From assembly GCA_937923375.1 (NCBI GenBank), contig CALAJG010000215.1, positions 1 through 15,122 of the forward strand: 15,122 bases of DNA, read 5' to 3'. The stretch is from an uncultured Leucothrix sp. GTDB taxonomy: Bacteria > Pseudomonadota > Gammaproteobacteria > Thiotrichales > Thiotrichaceae. The notes under the pieces were generated by a model, which made no database searches, had not been told where the DNA came from, and saw only the letters and a list, made by a program, of their open reading frames with translations. Shown in pieces: positions 1 through 9,700 of this stretch (its first letter is position 1; each line of letters starts with the position of its first letter). Position numbers and translations under genes: made by a program.

Positions 1-743
1 ATCGCATTGCGAGAAGCGTATTGAACCATCACTCGCCGATCAGAGAGACCTTTTGCCTTCCCCATGGTGATGTAGTCCTCGCCTAAGGTGTTGATCATGC
101 TGTTACGCATCAGGTAAAGCCAACCTGCGAGTCCCACCAACACCATCGACAGGAGCGGCAGCACAGCATGGTTAAGGACACTCAACGCAAATTCCAAGGT
201 CCAGCCAGGATCAATATCAGGGTTATAACCATAGCTAATCGGAAACCAATCAAGCCAAAGGCCAAAGATAAGCAGTATCACCATCGCTGAAACCATTGCC
301 GGAAAGGTACTAACAAACAGCAATAAGGGGGAAAAAATCGAATCAAATTTTCCGCCACGATTAAAGGCAGCGAAGGCACCGAACAGGTTACCGATCAGGA
401 CACAAATAATCGTAGAGACACCGGCTAGAAATAAGGTCCATGGCAAAGAGCCAGCGATCATTTCTGTCACAGGTGTCGGATAATAAATAAGCGATGGACC
501 AAGATCCCCGCTAAAAATACCCTTTACGTAATCCCAATACTGTATGTGCCAAGGTCCAGAGACAAAGCCAAACTGCTCCTTCAATGCCTCCAACTGCTCC
601 GGCTGTATTTTACCCTGCGCCGAAGCAAACATAATCTCGAAAGGATCCCCTGGCATTAGACGGGGAAGCAGAAAGTTAAAGGTCACCGCGACCATAAAGG
701 CTGCTATATAGAACAGCAGCCGACTACCAAGAAACTGAGCCAT
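1..743 (-). CDS. ABC transporter permease, DppB/OppB type (3' end cut by window)
   Basis: This is the first inner-membrane permease of a peptide/oligosaccharide-type ABC importer. The open frame runs from the ATG at 743-741 to the window edge, giving 247 codons with no stop. The protein begins MAQFLGSRLLFYIAAFMV, a short N-terminal tail entering a first membrane helix. It has the family's conserved LLPRLMPGDPF segment after helix 1, several further hydrophobic helices, and the cytoplasmic coupling (EAA) loop GEDYITMGKAKGLSDRRV near residues 220-237, which contacts the ATPase. The start lies 13 bases after the stop of the solute-binding protein gene, with a GGGGCAGG sequence just ahead of it, so the two genes are co-transcribed. 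The family normally continues with a second permease and ATPases, expected outside the window. By itself the sequence cannot separate peptide from oligosaccharide transport. The surrounding glycosidase genes favour sugar. Confidence 0.93.
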   Translation of the reverse strand, partial: MAQFLGSRLLFYIAAFMVAVTFNFLLPRLMPGDPFEIMFASAQGKIQPEQLEALKEQFGFVSGPWHIQYWDYVKGIFSGDLGPSLIYYPTPVTEMIAGSLPWTLFLAGVSTIICVLIGNLFGAFAAFNRGGKFDSIFSPLLLFVSTFPAMVSAMVILLIFGLWLDWFPISYGYNPDIDPGWTLEFALSVLNHAVLPLLSMVLVGLAGWLYLMRNSMINTLGEDYITMGKAKGLSDRRVMVQYASRNA

Positions 744-756
744 ACCTGCCCCAAAC

Positions 757-2403
757 TTACTTTTGATACAGACTATTAATCATCAATGCACGCGAACCAT
801 CATCATAGAAGCGGGGATTGATATAAGGATTTTCTTCAGTGGGCCAGCCTTCGAAACGTTTCGTGCTGTATTGGTACCACTCAGGGTTTGAGAACACCGG
901 AATCAGCATCAGGTTTTCCGCAACGAACGACTGTAGCTTAGCGCTGATCTCACGCTGACGCGCAGAGTCGGTCGTGCGTGTAAACTCATCCAGCAGGCTG
1001 TCCATTTCATCACTGTGAATGCCATGATTAGCCTGTAAAGCAACACCTTTTCCTTTGGTATGTAATACATTTTGGTAGAAGGTATGCGGCGTAGAACCGA
1101 TATCACCCCACAGAATACCTGCATCATAATCCGCTTTTTTGAAGTTATCGATCAGCTGGCCAATTTCAACAGTACGGGTACGCGCGTTTATGCCCACTTC
1201 TTTGAGGTACTCAGTTGTCATTTGTACGGTCTGGACCCAGTCCGTCCAACCATTTACAACCATGATTTCGATTTTGGCTTCATTACCTTCCGGATCCTCA
1301 CGCAAACCGTCGCCATTGGTATCTTTATAACCCGCTTCATCCAAAAGCTGCTTCGCTTTTTCAGGGTTATACTTATTTAGGTAGTCATACTTTGCATTGA
1401 CTTCATCGTCATACCACTCACGGAAAAAGTTACCAATACCCGTAATGTGTGGATTCTCTGAAGCGTAGCCATAGGTTGCGAGGTCAACAATCTCTGGGCG
1501 GTTAAGCGCCATACTGAACGCCTGACGGAAAGCCAGATTATCCATTGGCGCACGCTTAGTGTTTAGAAAAATGCTTACCGTCGGGCCCGCTGGATACCAA
1601 AAATGGTTATTCTCAGGATCTTTAGCCACAAAGGTCTTTTCAACGTCAGGGATGAAGTTAGAACCCCAGTCAATTTCACCACGCATCAACGCAGTCTGTA
1701 CCTGATCATTACCTTTAAACTGCTTCAGCTTAAGACAGTCGACGTTTGGCTTACCCGCATCCCAGTAGTTAGGGTTACGGCAAACAATCATTTGCTGTGG
1801 TTTAAAGTCTTTAATTTCAGTCAGTGGTCCACTGCCGACTGGCTTTAGGTTTTTAAACTGAACCGGATCCTCTGCCTTAGACCAAGTGTGCTTAGGCACA
1901 ATGTAGTGAGCAGCGATCACACCGTGAGCGCTTGAATCAGCTTCAGTCAAAGTAAATTTAACGTTTCTGGCGTCAAGCGCTTCGATACCGCTCAACTTAG
2001 GCTTTTCACCCTGCCACAAGGTGTATACATCGATTTTGGCATTTTTCTTCGCCAGCTCATGCGAAAACACCACATCTTCTGAGGTCAATGGCTTGCCATC
2101 TGACCACTTCAAACCTTCACGCAGTGTAAACGTAACCGACTTTAAGTCATCAGAGAATTTATGTGATTCCGCGAGACGGTATTCAATCTTGTTGCGTAAG
2201 GTATTCTGAAACAACATTGGCTCGTAGATGAAACCACGCGACGGATTAGCGCCTGCCTGTTGTGTAAACGGATTGAAGTTTTCAATCAAGGTATTAGTGA
2301 TAACCGGCCCAGTCACCGTTCCGCCTTTTTTTCGCTCTTCAGCCTGTACTGCTGACGATGCAAGCATTAGGCCCGATAGAAAGCCCACTAAGATACGATT
2401 CAT
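757..2403 (-). CDS. ABC transporter solute-binding protein, SBP_bac_5 family (likely oligosaccharide-binding)
   Basis: This is a periplasmic binding protein that delivers ligand to the permease encoded 13 bases downstream. Counted from the chosen ATG it has 548 residues. The signal peptide is MNRILVGFLSGLMLASSAVQA, with cleavage expected after A21. The family signature LREGLKWSDGKPLTSEDV lies at about residues 94-111, and an acidic DTNGDG loop at 361-366 is typical of the group. The length is normal for the family. The frame could open at a GTG at 2415, but those bases are the GGAGGAG ribosome-binding site of the ATG at 2403, so the ATG is the real start. The family includes both peptide and sugar binders, such as the chitooligosaccharide and cellobiose binding proteins. 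Sugar binding is inferred from the neighbouring glucan enzymes and the shared operator. Confidence 0.92.
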   Translation of the reverse strand: MNRILVGFLSGLMLASSAVQAEERKKGGTVTGPVITNTLIENFNPFTQQAGANPSRGFIYEPMLFQNTLRNKIEYRLAESHKFSDDLKSVTFTLREGLKWSDGKPLTSEDVVFSHELAKKNAKIDVYTLWQGEKPKLSGIEALDARNVKFTLTEADSSAHGVIAAHYIVPKHTWSKAEDPVQFKNLKPVGSGPLTEIKDFKPQQMIVCRNPNYWDAGKPNVDCLKLKQFKGNDQVQTALMRGEIDWGSNFIPDVEKTFVAKDPENNHFWYPAGPTVSIFLNTKRAPMDNLAFRQAFSMALNRPEIVDLATYGYASENPHITGIGNFFREWYDDEVNAKYDYLNKYNPEKAKQLLDEAGYKDTNGDGLREDPEGNEAKIEIMVVNGWTDWVQTVQMTTEYLKEVGINARTRTVEIGQLIDNFKKADYDAGILWGDIGSTPHTFYQNVLHTKGKGVALQANHGIHSDEMDSLLDEFTRTTDSARQREISAKLQSFVAENLMLIPVFSNPEWYQYSTKRFEGWPTEENPYINPRFYDDGSRALMINSLYQK

Positions 2404-2406
2404 TTT

Positions 2407-2413
2407 CTCCTCC
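2407..2413 (-). promoter_or_regulatory. Ribosome-binding site that fixes the start of the binding-protein gene
   Basis: GGAGGAG on the minus strand ends three bases before the ATG at 2403. It overlaps the codons of the longer GTG-started reading frame, which makes that longer start very unlikely. Confidence 0.85.
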
Positions 2414-2444
2414 ACCCACTCTGTATGAAATTTATAACACTCTA

Positions 2445-2460
2445 AGTGCTATATAGCACT
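2445..2460. promoter_or_regulatory. Operator palindrome, copy 1 (transporter promoter)
   Basis: AGTGCTATATAGCACT is a perfect 16-base inverted repeat and the longest of the four copies in the window. Its GCTATATAGC core directly follows the last base of the predicted -10 hexamer of the minus-strand promoter, so a bound repressor would cover the transcription start. It is most likely bound by the GntR-LacI hybrid encoded at 14401. Confidence 0.8.
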
Positions 2461-2486
2461 ATGTCCATTTTTGCCTAAACTGTCAA
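2458..2486 (-). promoter_or_regulatory. Sigma70 promoter for the ABC transporter genes
   Basis: On the minus strand there is a perfect -35 TTGACA (2486-2481), a 17-base spacer and a -10 CATAGT (2463-2458). The hexamer is followed at once by the operator core. The predicted leader is about 45 bases. The -35 box lies only about 30 bases after the stop codon of the phosphorylase gene and no intrinsic terminator is visible between them, so read-through from the upstream operon is also possible. Confidence 0.72.
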
Positions 2487-2516
2487 GCAATAACCTGACT
2501 CTAGCCGTCTACCTGC

Positions 2517-5500
2517 CTAATCTTTGAACAGCAAATCGCTGTTTAAGTGTAAAGAGATTCGACTGACTTTTCCGGTATGCTTGAAAATTTCATCGCTTAA
2601 TTCTGACGATAAAACCAATCCATCAAGACGCTCCTCTGTTCCATCTGCATACTCAATGTCGATACAAGATTGCTCGAGCTTATCTAAGCTGTAGACAAAA
2701 GGAATCTGGCACCAGGTAAAGGCCAGCCCAGACTCAGGAACAGACAATGTTTTGGCATCGCCTAATTTATCGATGTAACTAAACGTTGCTGATTCACTTA
2801 AAAATTCATCGGCTCTAAGCAAACCCGGGTCAATCTCAACCTGTCCTCCGGCTACCCGTATGCCTAGCTCACCAAAACGGGTTAACACTTCCTCTTTTAC
2901 CTGTCCTGTCATCCCTGGCTGCTGTGCGCCAGCATGCTTAGGCGTATGTGAGTATGGATCGGTTGGAAATGCTCCGTATTCCACTGGCGTTTTGTTAAAA
3001 CCTATACCTTCCCGAATGCGGTAATATAATTGTCCTAAACGCTGAACCAGATCTTTATCAGCGTTTTGATTTTTTGCTTCCAGATAGTTTTCTTGTGCAG
3101 CCAACAATAACTTTGAAACCATGTGCCAATAGATGCTGCCTAAGCCTTCAAAACCAAACATTCCACCGGAACGGCCGGTAAACTCTTTATGATTGAAAGT
3201 GGCTTCATAAAGCGTGTGAAGATCGCTTCGTAACGACTCGTACTCATGTCCGTGTATCTTGACTAGCTGATCAATGCTTTGTTCCAGGTCCATCTTATTT
3301 GTTAACGCTGCATTGAAGTGATAGTTACCCTCAATATCTTTTTCTAATACGCTATCGTTACTAAGTGCAAATAGCGCTGAGAGTGACGGGTAAGCATCAA
3401 TTTCCGTCTGAGAGATGCAGTTTTTTTCAAAGAAACCGGGAAGATCACGATCAGGATAAAGGATAAAGGTGTGCTGGTCCGGTCGATATAAACTCGTCTC
3501 GTACAACGAATCCAACATATCAGCTGCTGCTTCAAGTGATATGGCACCAGAACTTAGAGCAGCAACCTGCCCCTCAAGCATTGGATAAAGGTGATCTACC
3601 TCAAGTACGTCCTGCTCGAGATTAAGTAGGTTATAAGCATGGTATAGGCCATCTTCTCTTTTGTTATTTTCAATACACTGATCGATAACCTGAAGTGCAC
3701 TTGTAAATAGTGCTAATACGCTTTCGATGGACTGATCAGTTTTCCCTGTCAAACCATTTGCATAAACCGCCGTCCGATAGCGATCTGATGATTGTTGCAG
3801 CGCTTCGAAAACAGCAAACCGACTCTCACCTGTCAAGCTTCCACTTCGGTACTGTTTCGCCGCTGTAACCAAAATATCTGCTGTTTCATTTAACCAAGTT
3901 GCTACCTCATTTGATAATTCAAAAGGTGCTTGCTCTGACTGTAACAACGTCTGTAAAAAGCTGATATGACGACGCAGATAGTTAAGCGTCACCATGGACA
4001 AACCTTGGCCTACTAATGCGTTATTTGCATCATTCCACTCAGGACGCTGAGTGTTCAACCAAATACCACCATCGGGAACTAAATTACTCAGCTTACAGAG
4101 CACTGGGATAAGCAGTTTTTCTAGCAAGTTTACTTGGTAGACCTGCTCGCTTTGATCGAGCACCAACTTGCCATCTGCACCGATAGTGCTAACTCTCTGC
4201 TCAATAGTTGCCGAGAGTATATGGTCATAATCAACCGTCTCTTTCGGGTTTTCGCACATCGCAGCAAAGGGCTTGATTCGGTACGGCACGTTGGCATAGC
4301 AATAAATAGGATGCCTTAATAACTGGTTTAACTTGCCGGGGTGGAAATCAGCCGATAGTTCTAACAGCTTTAAGAGGTAAATAATTTGGTGGTCGCCCCA
4401 GTAGCCAATATAGCTCCAAGGGTCATCTTTTTCCTGAACCTCCCAGTCAATCCCCTGTTTGGTTATGCGGTAGGGGTTATAGCCATCCAAAGTCGTCGCA
4501 TTAACAAACTTAGCAATTATGTTTTCGATAAACTCAGGATAGCTGAATAATAAAGCTTCCCAATTCTGGAAAATATCCCGCCAGTTTCCCTGATAGGAAA
4601 GTAACGGATCACCCTTTTCATCTTTTAGCTTTATGGCGAATTCATTCCATGGCCGACTTGGATCGCCGTGACGACGCCCAAAGGTAATCGGTAGATACTC
4701 GTAAGCCAAGCGCTCCAAATTCAAGTCATTGCTTTGCCTGATACTCTCCATGAAGTCAGCTAGCTCCATCGATTCGGAATTCGCAGCTAACTTAGCCTTG
4801 TGTAGCTCATAGACTGGTGCATTGAAATGACGAAGCATCGCAATGAAGTCCGCTTGATCAATACTATATTGCTGATCAAACACCCCGCCTCTCATGCTAT
4901 TAAATAGGACGTTAGCGTAGTGATGAACACTAACATTCTCTTCTGCTGTCACCTGAAAGCCATCAACGGCAGCAATAATCTGCTCAAGGTCATCTGAACC
5001 ATCAACAACCGATTGTGCGATGTCTCGTTCAATTTCAGGGTTGGTTAGTAGCTTTTGACGCAGCGCAATGACCTGCGTCTGTGTTTGTTCAACATTAGCG
5101 ATAAACTGCCAGGAAGCAGACTCGTTTCCGTCCAACTGGAAACTGTTGTTAACTAAATACGCACCTCGTATTCCGCGCATCTTCGTTTCAGTTTCGAGGG
5201 GTTGTCCCGCCCGAAACGCAGCAACCTGATTGGTAGAAAGCAATATTATAGGATCATCAATACCGGTCGAAAACACCGTATTCGCCCACATTGATTCTGC
5301 CGGCGCGGCTCTATCGCTGATGCCGGAGTAAAGTGTAAATGACCCAATACCTGTTTGAGAGTCTAACTCATTCCATTTATAGGCGTTTACCAGATTACTG
5401 GCATTCGTTTGGATTTCACGGGGTGTTGAGCCGGCTACGATGTTTTGCAGGCCGTCGAGCATATCTACCTTAACTGGCTTGCCATCAAGGTTTTCGAGCT

Positions 5501-5990
5501 CACATATCCGAACAAATCCAAACGCATCTGAAGACGCCCAGGTATAGCGAAAAACTAATTGGAGACTATGATTAATCTCTTCAAAACACAGTTTGTTACC
5601 TAGCGTATTTTTATAGAGATTTCGGGTTAAATCATAGTTATCAGTATGTGCTTCGTTGAAAGGCTCCCAGCTTGCAACGCTACCTTGCTGAAATACTCTG
5701 AGAAGTGTTTTTGGACCGGTATGCGACGCACTTTCTTCTATTTTATCAACAGGACCATAGGGAAATAACGCAAGATCTGGCGATACCCTGCCAGCTGTCA
5801 AGCCACCGGTTGAAGAGACAAACAACCAATGATCGCTATTGGAAACAACGCTAATAAAGAATGGAGGCATTTTATCAACATTGCGAATCGCATAATAACG
5901 CTCATTGTCTCGTGTAATAAATTCACCCTGTGCATCTTGTTTTGAGCTTGAGTAAATTTCATCATCCATTTTTACAGCTTGCAGACCCAT
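2517..5990 (-). CDS. Large cytoplasmic beta-glucan oligosaccharide phosphorylase, GH94/GH149/GH161-like
   Basis: This is predicted to cleave oligosaccharides with inorganic phosphate, releasing a sugar 1-phosphate. It has 1157 residues and no signal peptide, so it should act in the cytoplasm on imported oligosaccharides. An N-terminal beta-sandwich-like part carries SSTGGLTAGRVSPDLALFPY (59-78). A helical barrel part carries QGNWRDIFQNWEAL (467-480), YWGDHQIIYLLKLLE (530-544) and RPEWNDANNALVGQGLSM (649-666). By analogy with the WND motif of GH94 enzymes, D654 is the likely proton donor. A C-terminal part has FTGRSGGMFGFEGLGSIYW (937-955) and GAQQPGMTGQVKEE (1021-1034). The length is well above classical cellobiose phosphorylases (about 800 residues) and fits GH149 beta-1,3-oligoglucan phosphorylases better. 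The ATG at 5990 has AGGGAG 11 bases upstream; Met8 has no ribosome-binding site. The family call is from motif memory and the substrate is inferred. Confidence 0.72.
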   Translation of the reverse strand: MGLQAVKMDDEIYSSSKQDAQGEFITRDNERYYAIRNVDKMPPFFISVVSNSDHWLFVSSTGGLTAGRVSPDLALFPYGPVDKIEESASHTGPKTLLRVFQQGSVASWEPFNEAHTDNYDLTRNLYKNTLGNKLCFEEINHSLQLVFRYTWASSDAFGFVRICELENLDGKPVKVDMLDGLQNIVAGSTPREIQTNASNLVNAYKWNELDSQTGIGSFTLYSGISDRAAPAESMWANTVFSTGIDDPIILLSTNQVAAFRAGQPLETETKMRGIRGAYLVNNSFQLDGNESASWQFIANVEQTQTQVIALRQKLLTNPEIERDIAQSVVDGSDDLEQIIAAVDGFQVTAEENVSVHHYANVLFNSMRGGVFDQQYSIDQADFIAMLRHFNAPVYELHKAKLAANSESMELADFMESIRQSNDLNLERLAYEYLPITFGRRHGDPSRPWNEFAIKLKDEKGDPLLSYQGNWRDIFQNWEALLFSYPEFIENIIAKFVNATTLDGYNPYRITKQGIDWEVQEKDDPWSYIGYWGDHQIIYLLKLLELSADFHPGKLNQLLRHPIYCYANVPYRIKPFAAMCENPKETVDYDHILSATIEQRVSTIGADGKLVLDQSEQVYQVNLLEKLLIPVLCKLSNLVPDGGIWLNTQRPEWNDANNALVGQGLSMVTLNYLRRHISFLQTLLQSEQAPFELSNEVATWLNETADILVTAAKQYRSGSLTGESRFAVFEALQQSSDRYRTAVYANGLTGKTDQSIESVLALFTSALQVIDQCIENNKREDGLYHAYNLLNLEQDVLEVDHLYPMLEGQVAALSSGAISLEAAADMLDSLYETSLYRPDQHTFILYPDRDLPGFFEKNCISQTEIDAYPSLSALFALSNDSVLEKDIEGNYHFNAALTNKMDLEQSIDQLVKIHGHEYESLRSDLHTLYEATFNHKEFTGRSGGMFGFEGLGSIYWHMVSKLLLAAQENYLEAKNQNADKDLVQRLGQLYYRIREGIGFNKTPVEYGAFPTDPYSHTPKHAGAQQPGMTGQVKEEVLTRFGELGIRVAGGQVEIDPGLLRADEFLSESATFSYIDKLGDAKTLSVPESGLAFTWCQIPFVYSLDKLEQSCIDIEYADGTEERLDGLVLSSELSDEIFKHTGKVSRISLHLNSDLLFKD

Positions 5991-6033
5991 CTCTCAGGTA
6001 TCTCCCTAAAGCAATTTCTGAATTAGTAAACAA

Positions 6034-6069
6034 ATATGCATCGCCCTAAGTAAGAAGAGCGATGCATAT
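6034..6069 (-). terminator. Intercistronic hairpin between lipoprotein and phosphorylase genes (possible terminator or attenuator)
   Basis: This is a perfect 11-base stem (6034-6044 with 6059-6069) around a 14-base loop. On the minus strand the stem is followed by TTGTTTA, a modest U tract. It starts about 13 bases after the lipoprotein stop and lies upstream of the phosphorylase start in a 92-base gap that has no clear promoter. Partial termination or 3'-end protection of the upstream message is more likely than a full stop, because the phosphorylase has no obvious promoter of its own. Confidence 0.6.
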
Positions 6070-6082
6070 AGGGGAGGAACAA

Positions 6083-6739
6083 CTAGTTAATTTTTCTTGA
6101 AATTGTGGCGGTGTTCGCATCGTACAAATAGCCCCACTCATCCAGTGCTTGCAATGCTTCGGACTGGCTATCGTAAAGCTGAGGTAAGCCTGCATTTCCT
6201 GGACTAACAAATCGATCAGCAGTCCAGTTCCTGAGTAAATTAGCTGTCTGAGCATTTACTGGACCAGTAAACGTCACTGAGCCAAAGAAATCATCCAAAA
6301 CAACGCGATAAGCTCGCTTTGCCTGATCACGAGCTAGGATGCTTCCTTCATCTCTAAAGATGGCATGCAAACTATCAGCTGCGTAGAACTGGTTTTCACC
6401 TTGAGCATCTCGGGCATGAGCCGTCGCCCAGAGATAAAATCGGGATTTACTTGATGGCGCCTCATTAGCTAAGTCCCACTTTGTAACGCCGTTAATCGCT
6501 GAGCGCGCATATGGGTTAACTGGGTTAAACAGCACGCAGCTCTCTTCACCAACCCCCTCATCCGGACAATATAATGAGGTAAATGCATCAGTAGGTAACT
6601 CAACCGTGTTAACAACTTGACCATTATCAGAAGCTGCATCACCACAACCGGCCAACGCTAATGACAAGAATGAAGCCATGACAGCATAGCAAGTCTTAGA
6701 CGTTACTAACTGGGAATACTGGTTAATTAATGTTTTCAT
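6083..6739 (-). CDS. Small lipoprotein of unknown function, partner of the glycosidase-barrel protein
   Basis: I do not recognise this family. Counted from the chosen ATG it has 218 residues. A lipoprotein signal peptide ends in the lipobox LALAGC, with C32 as the lipidated residue. Glycine at +2 means no inner-membrane retention signal, so it should reach the outer membrane. The mature part is mixed, with a stretch rich in aromatic residues and Ala (SRFYLWATAHARDAQGENQF) and a mostly helical C-terminal half. There is no recognisable catalytic motif. The ATG at 6739 is preferred over the in-frame ATG at 6757 because TAGGAG lies eight bases ahead of it. The gene begins 24 bases after the glycosidase-barrel stop, so they form an operon. 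A role in assembly, gating or substrate handling for the barrel protein is a guess from position only. Confidence 0.8.
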   Translation of the reverse strand: MKTLINQYSQLVTSKTCYAVMASFLSLALAGCGDAASDNGQVVNTVELPTDAFTSLYCPDEGVGEESCVLFNPVNPYARSAINGVTKWDLANEAPSSKSRFYLWATAHARDAQGENQFYAADSLHAIFRDEGSILARDQAKRAYRVVLDDFFGSVTFTGPVNAQTANLLRNWTADRFVSPGNAGLPQLYDSQSEALQALDEWGYLYDANTATISRKIN

Positions 6740-6747
6740 GAGTAATA

Positions 6748-6753
6748 CTCCTA
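6748..6753 (-). promoter_or_regulatory. Ribosome-binding site that fixes the start of the small lipoprotein
   Basis: TAGGAG on the minus strand lies eight bases upstream of the ATG at 6739 and inside the first codons of the longer frame from 6757. The shorter start also gives a conventional lipoprotein signal peptide with lysine at position 2. Confidence 0.75.
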
Positions 6754-6763
6754 ACATTTAAGC

Positions 6764-9700
6764 TTAAAATTTGTATTCAAAGAATGTTCTTAACTCAAGC
6801 ATGTGATCATTTTTGCCGTCTTGAAAATACGTGTTATCAGAATTTTCATCCAATGTGCGATATAACGCCTTCACACCCACTTTACTCGAACGTTTCTCAC
6901 TCAAACCTTTATTCAACAATCTTGTGTAGCCTAGCTCAATATGCTCTGGATACTTAAAGTTGAACTGACGTTCAAAGTCGTATCTACCCCAGGCATCCTT
7001 CTTGTATGTCAGCGAGAATATATTCTGATTATTCAGAATAAGCTTACCTTCAAGACTGTAGTACTTAGAGGCCGCATCAGGTATTCCTGTCGGCTGCTGC
7101 TTTCCGACTTCAATTTTGTATATAGATTTATAGCCAGGCCTATGATTGAAAACCATTTTACTCTTAAGAAGCCAAACGTCAGCTGCAGGTTGACCCGCTC
7201 CAAAAGTTGCATTGCGATCACCTTCTTCGAAGTAAAACAACGAGGCGTCACTGGCTTTATCATAACTAGTGGCAGTTAAGCCGACGTTGAAAGCAAATTT
7301 TGCATTTTCTCGGACATCGTTGTCCCAATCATAAAAGTAGGTGCCCGGTGTCGGGTCATAGGTCAGGTAGACTTCTGCAGACTTCGCTGCACGATTTCCT
7401 AATACTGCAAATGGGTCATCATCGGTATTACGAACATCAATACCCGGTGACAGCACTGTTCCAGTCGTTACTGCATTAATCGTTGGGTTCGCATCAATAA
7501 TGTTGTCGCGGTATAGTAAGCGAGGAACAATAGTGTAATTACCTCGAGTAACTTTCATACCCAATTCAAATTCGCGCTTATTACCAAGGTTTGAGTACGG
7601 CAGCTGATTGGCTTCCTCGCGAACCGGATCACCACTATCAGCGACAATACCCGCGTAACTCAATGATGAATAGGCACGAATATTTGGTGCTGCATCCCAC
7701 GTCAGCTTGGCTTTGTAAGCAAGTGTGTCTTTCCATTCGACCTCAGCTTCAACAACATCATTGCCATGCAACCGATCGTATTTTTCACCAATTTTGTGTG
7801 TGCCGGATATCATTCCTCCAACGCGGAACTCCATTCCCGGACGTGGAGTGAACTTTCCTTGCAGTGTGGTTTGCCGGGTAAGGCGTGATGCAGTATCAGC
7901 ACCTTCAGTATCAGACTCGTCTTGCGTTGATATATCCTCAGAATGAATAAAACTATACTGTTTGTCCTTACCGAACTGGTACTTAAGCATTACCTTAGGA
8001 TTGGCACCCCAATAGATTTCAGGACCGGCAACGATGGTTAGTCCATCAAGCCTCTTTTTACCAATAAACTCAACACCATACGGTGCCTTGGAATTCCAGA
8101 TATCCTGACCTTCCATGTCTGTGGTTTCTCTTAGAAGGCCAAAAAAGTCTCCTTTGTCGCCCCAATGGTACCGAGGCACATGATAGAAACCGAGTAAGTC
8201 ATAACCCTCTGATTTATAACTAACTTCAAAGTCATACAACTCAACTTTGTCACCACCGTTTGTTAAACCAGTATCTTTAACCCTGTCCCCATAACGTTTT
8301 TCAAAATCAGTTTCCAGTGCACTCGGGGTCACGTTAACTGAGAAGCTACCTTCGATATTACGGGTAGGCCTGAACTCAAAATCAATATTTGCCATCAGTT
8401 CACGACTGTAGTCGATCCCGTCGCTATTATCGCTGCTGTATGCCTTTGCCAATTGGCCGCCTATGATATTACCGCCAGCTACCTTAAACTTTGCATTATC
8501 TTTACGAGCCTGAGCCGCGTAGCGCTTTTCACTCTTAGCAGCAAGACCTTTCATATCGATGCGGCTCATTGCTTGGTTAACTGACGCTTTGTTTGCCGCG
8601 TAGGGGTCAATACTCCATACCTGAGTTAACACGTCGTAGGCCATTCTGGGATCGGCAGTATAAATGCCGTCTCTAGTGATTGACCCTAGACGGTTAACAC
8701 CCCACCATTCTTCATTCATGTTGTTTTTGCCAGGAACAAAGTCGAACGAGTAACCACCGTTTTCCCAGGAAGCATTTGTGTCATGCTTATCTAAGTTTTC
8801 AGTTTGTTTATACTTCCACCACTCATCACGCCATTCAAAAACGAACCCACCAATTGCATTACCTTCCTGACCGTGGCCATAGCTTTTCTGGTAAATTTCT
8901 TGCCATTGGCCTTTGAGGAAAGTCGCTTGAGCAACCTGATCTTCCTTGAACGTTTTAGAATTGAATGCGTCACTTCCAAACTCGAATAAAGCCAGTGGAA
9001 TACCCAACTTAGCTTTCGCTTTAGCCCACATGTCAGTAAAGCTGATACCCCGATAAGAATTGACACCCAACAAATCCCAGTTCTTGCTGTACTTAGCAAT
9101 GATGTCGATATACTGAAGGTCACCATTAACTATCGTGAATGGGTGAAGTGGATCGATCTTCTTTCCTTCAACAATGACTTCATTGAAAAGGCTGTAGAGA
9201 AATTCTGCGCGTGCTTTGTTTTGCTCACCCTTAGGTAAGTTTTCGATCTCAAAACTTTTCCAGGAAAGGCCGTAGTTGCTTTCGTTACCGAGTGCAAACA
9301 TTAAAACGCCAGGCACATTTTTGTACGTACGAACGTCTTTTAGCACCTGCTCTTTAAGCACCTTACGTGTTAGCGGATCTGAGTAGTCGGTATTTGGGCG
9401 CCATGTACCACCAATTGACGCGCCATAACGCCCCATCAACGGATTGATAGCCGTCATGATTCCGTATTTTTTATAAACGTAGGTGACCCACTTGGGGGGT
9501 ATTGTGGCAAACGAACGAATCGCATTGATATTCGCTTTTTTCATTAAGCCAAAATCGTAGTCCAACACTTGTCTGATTTCAGCTTCGGGCTTACCCCAAA
9601 GGTTAAAAGTGTAATTTTCGTCTCTAGGTGTATAACCCCAGACCATACCCTTAATGTAGAAATCTTTGCCGTCTACTTTTAACTTCCAGCCTTTAGCATC

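Noticed and set aside
2404..2415. GTG-started N-terminal extension of the binding protein (MEEK-)
   Set aside because: The extension codons are the GGAGGAG ribosome-binding site of the downstream ATG, and the signal peptide is conventional from that ATG.
1072..2428. Several plus-strand ORFs opposite the binding-protein gene
   Set aside because: They are antisense shadows of a clear gene with no domain and no plausible start signals.
6740..6757. Upstream ATG for the small lipoprotein
   Set aside because: The downstream ATG has TAGGAG at eight bases, located within the codons of the longer form.
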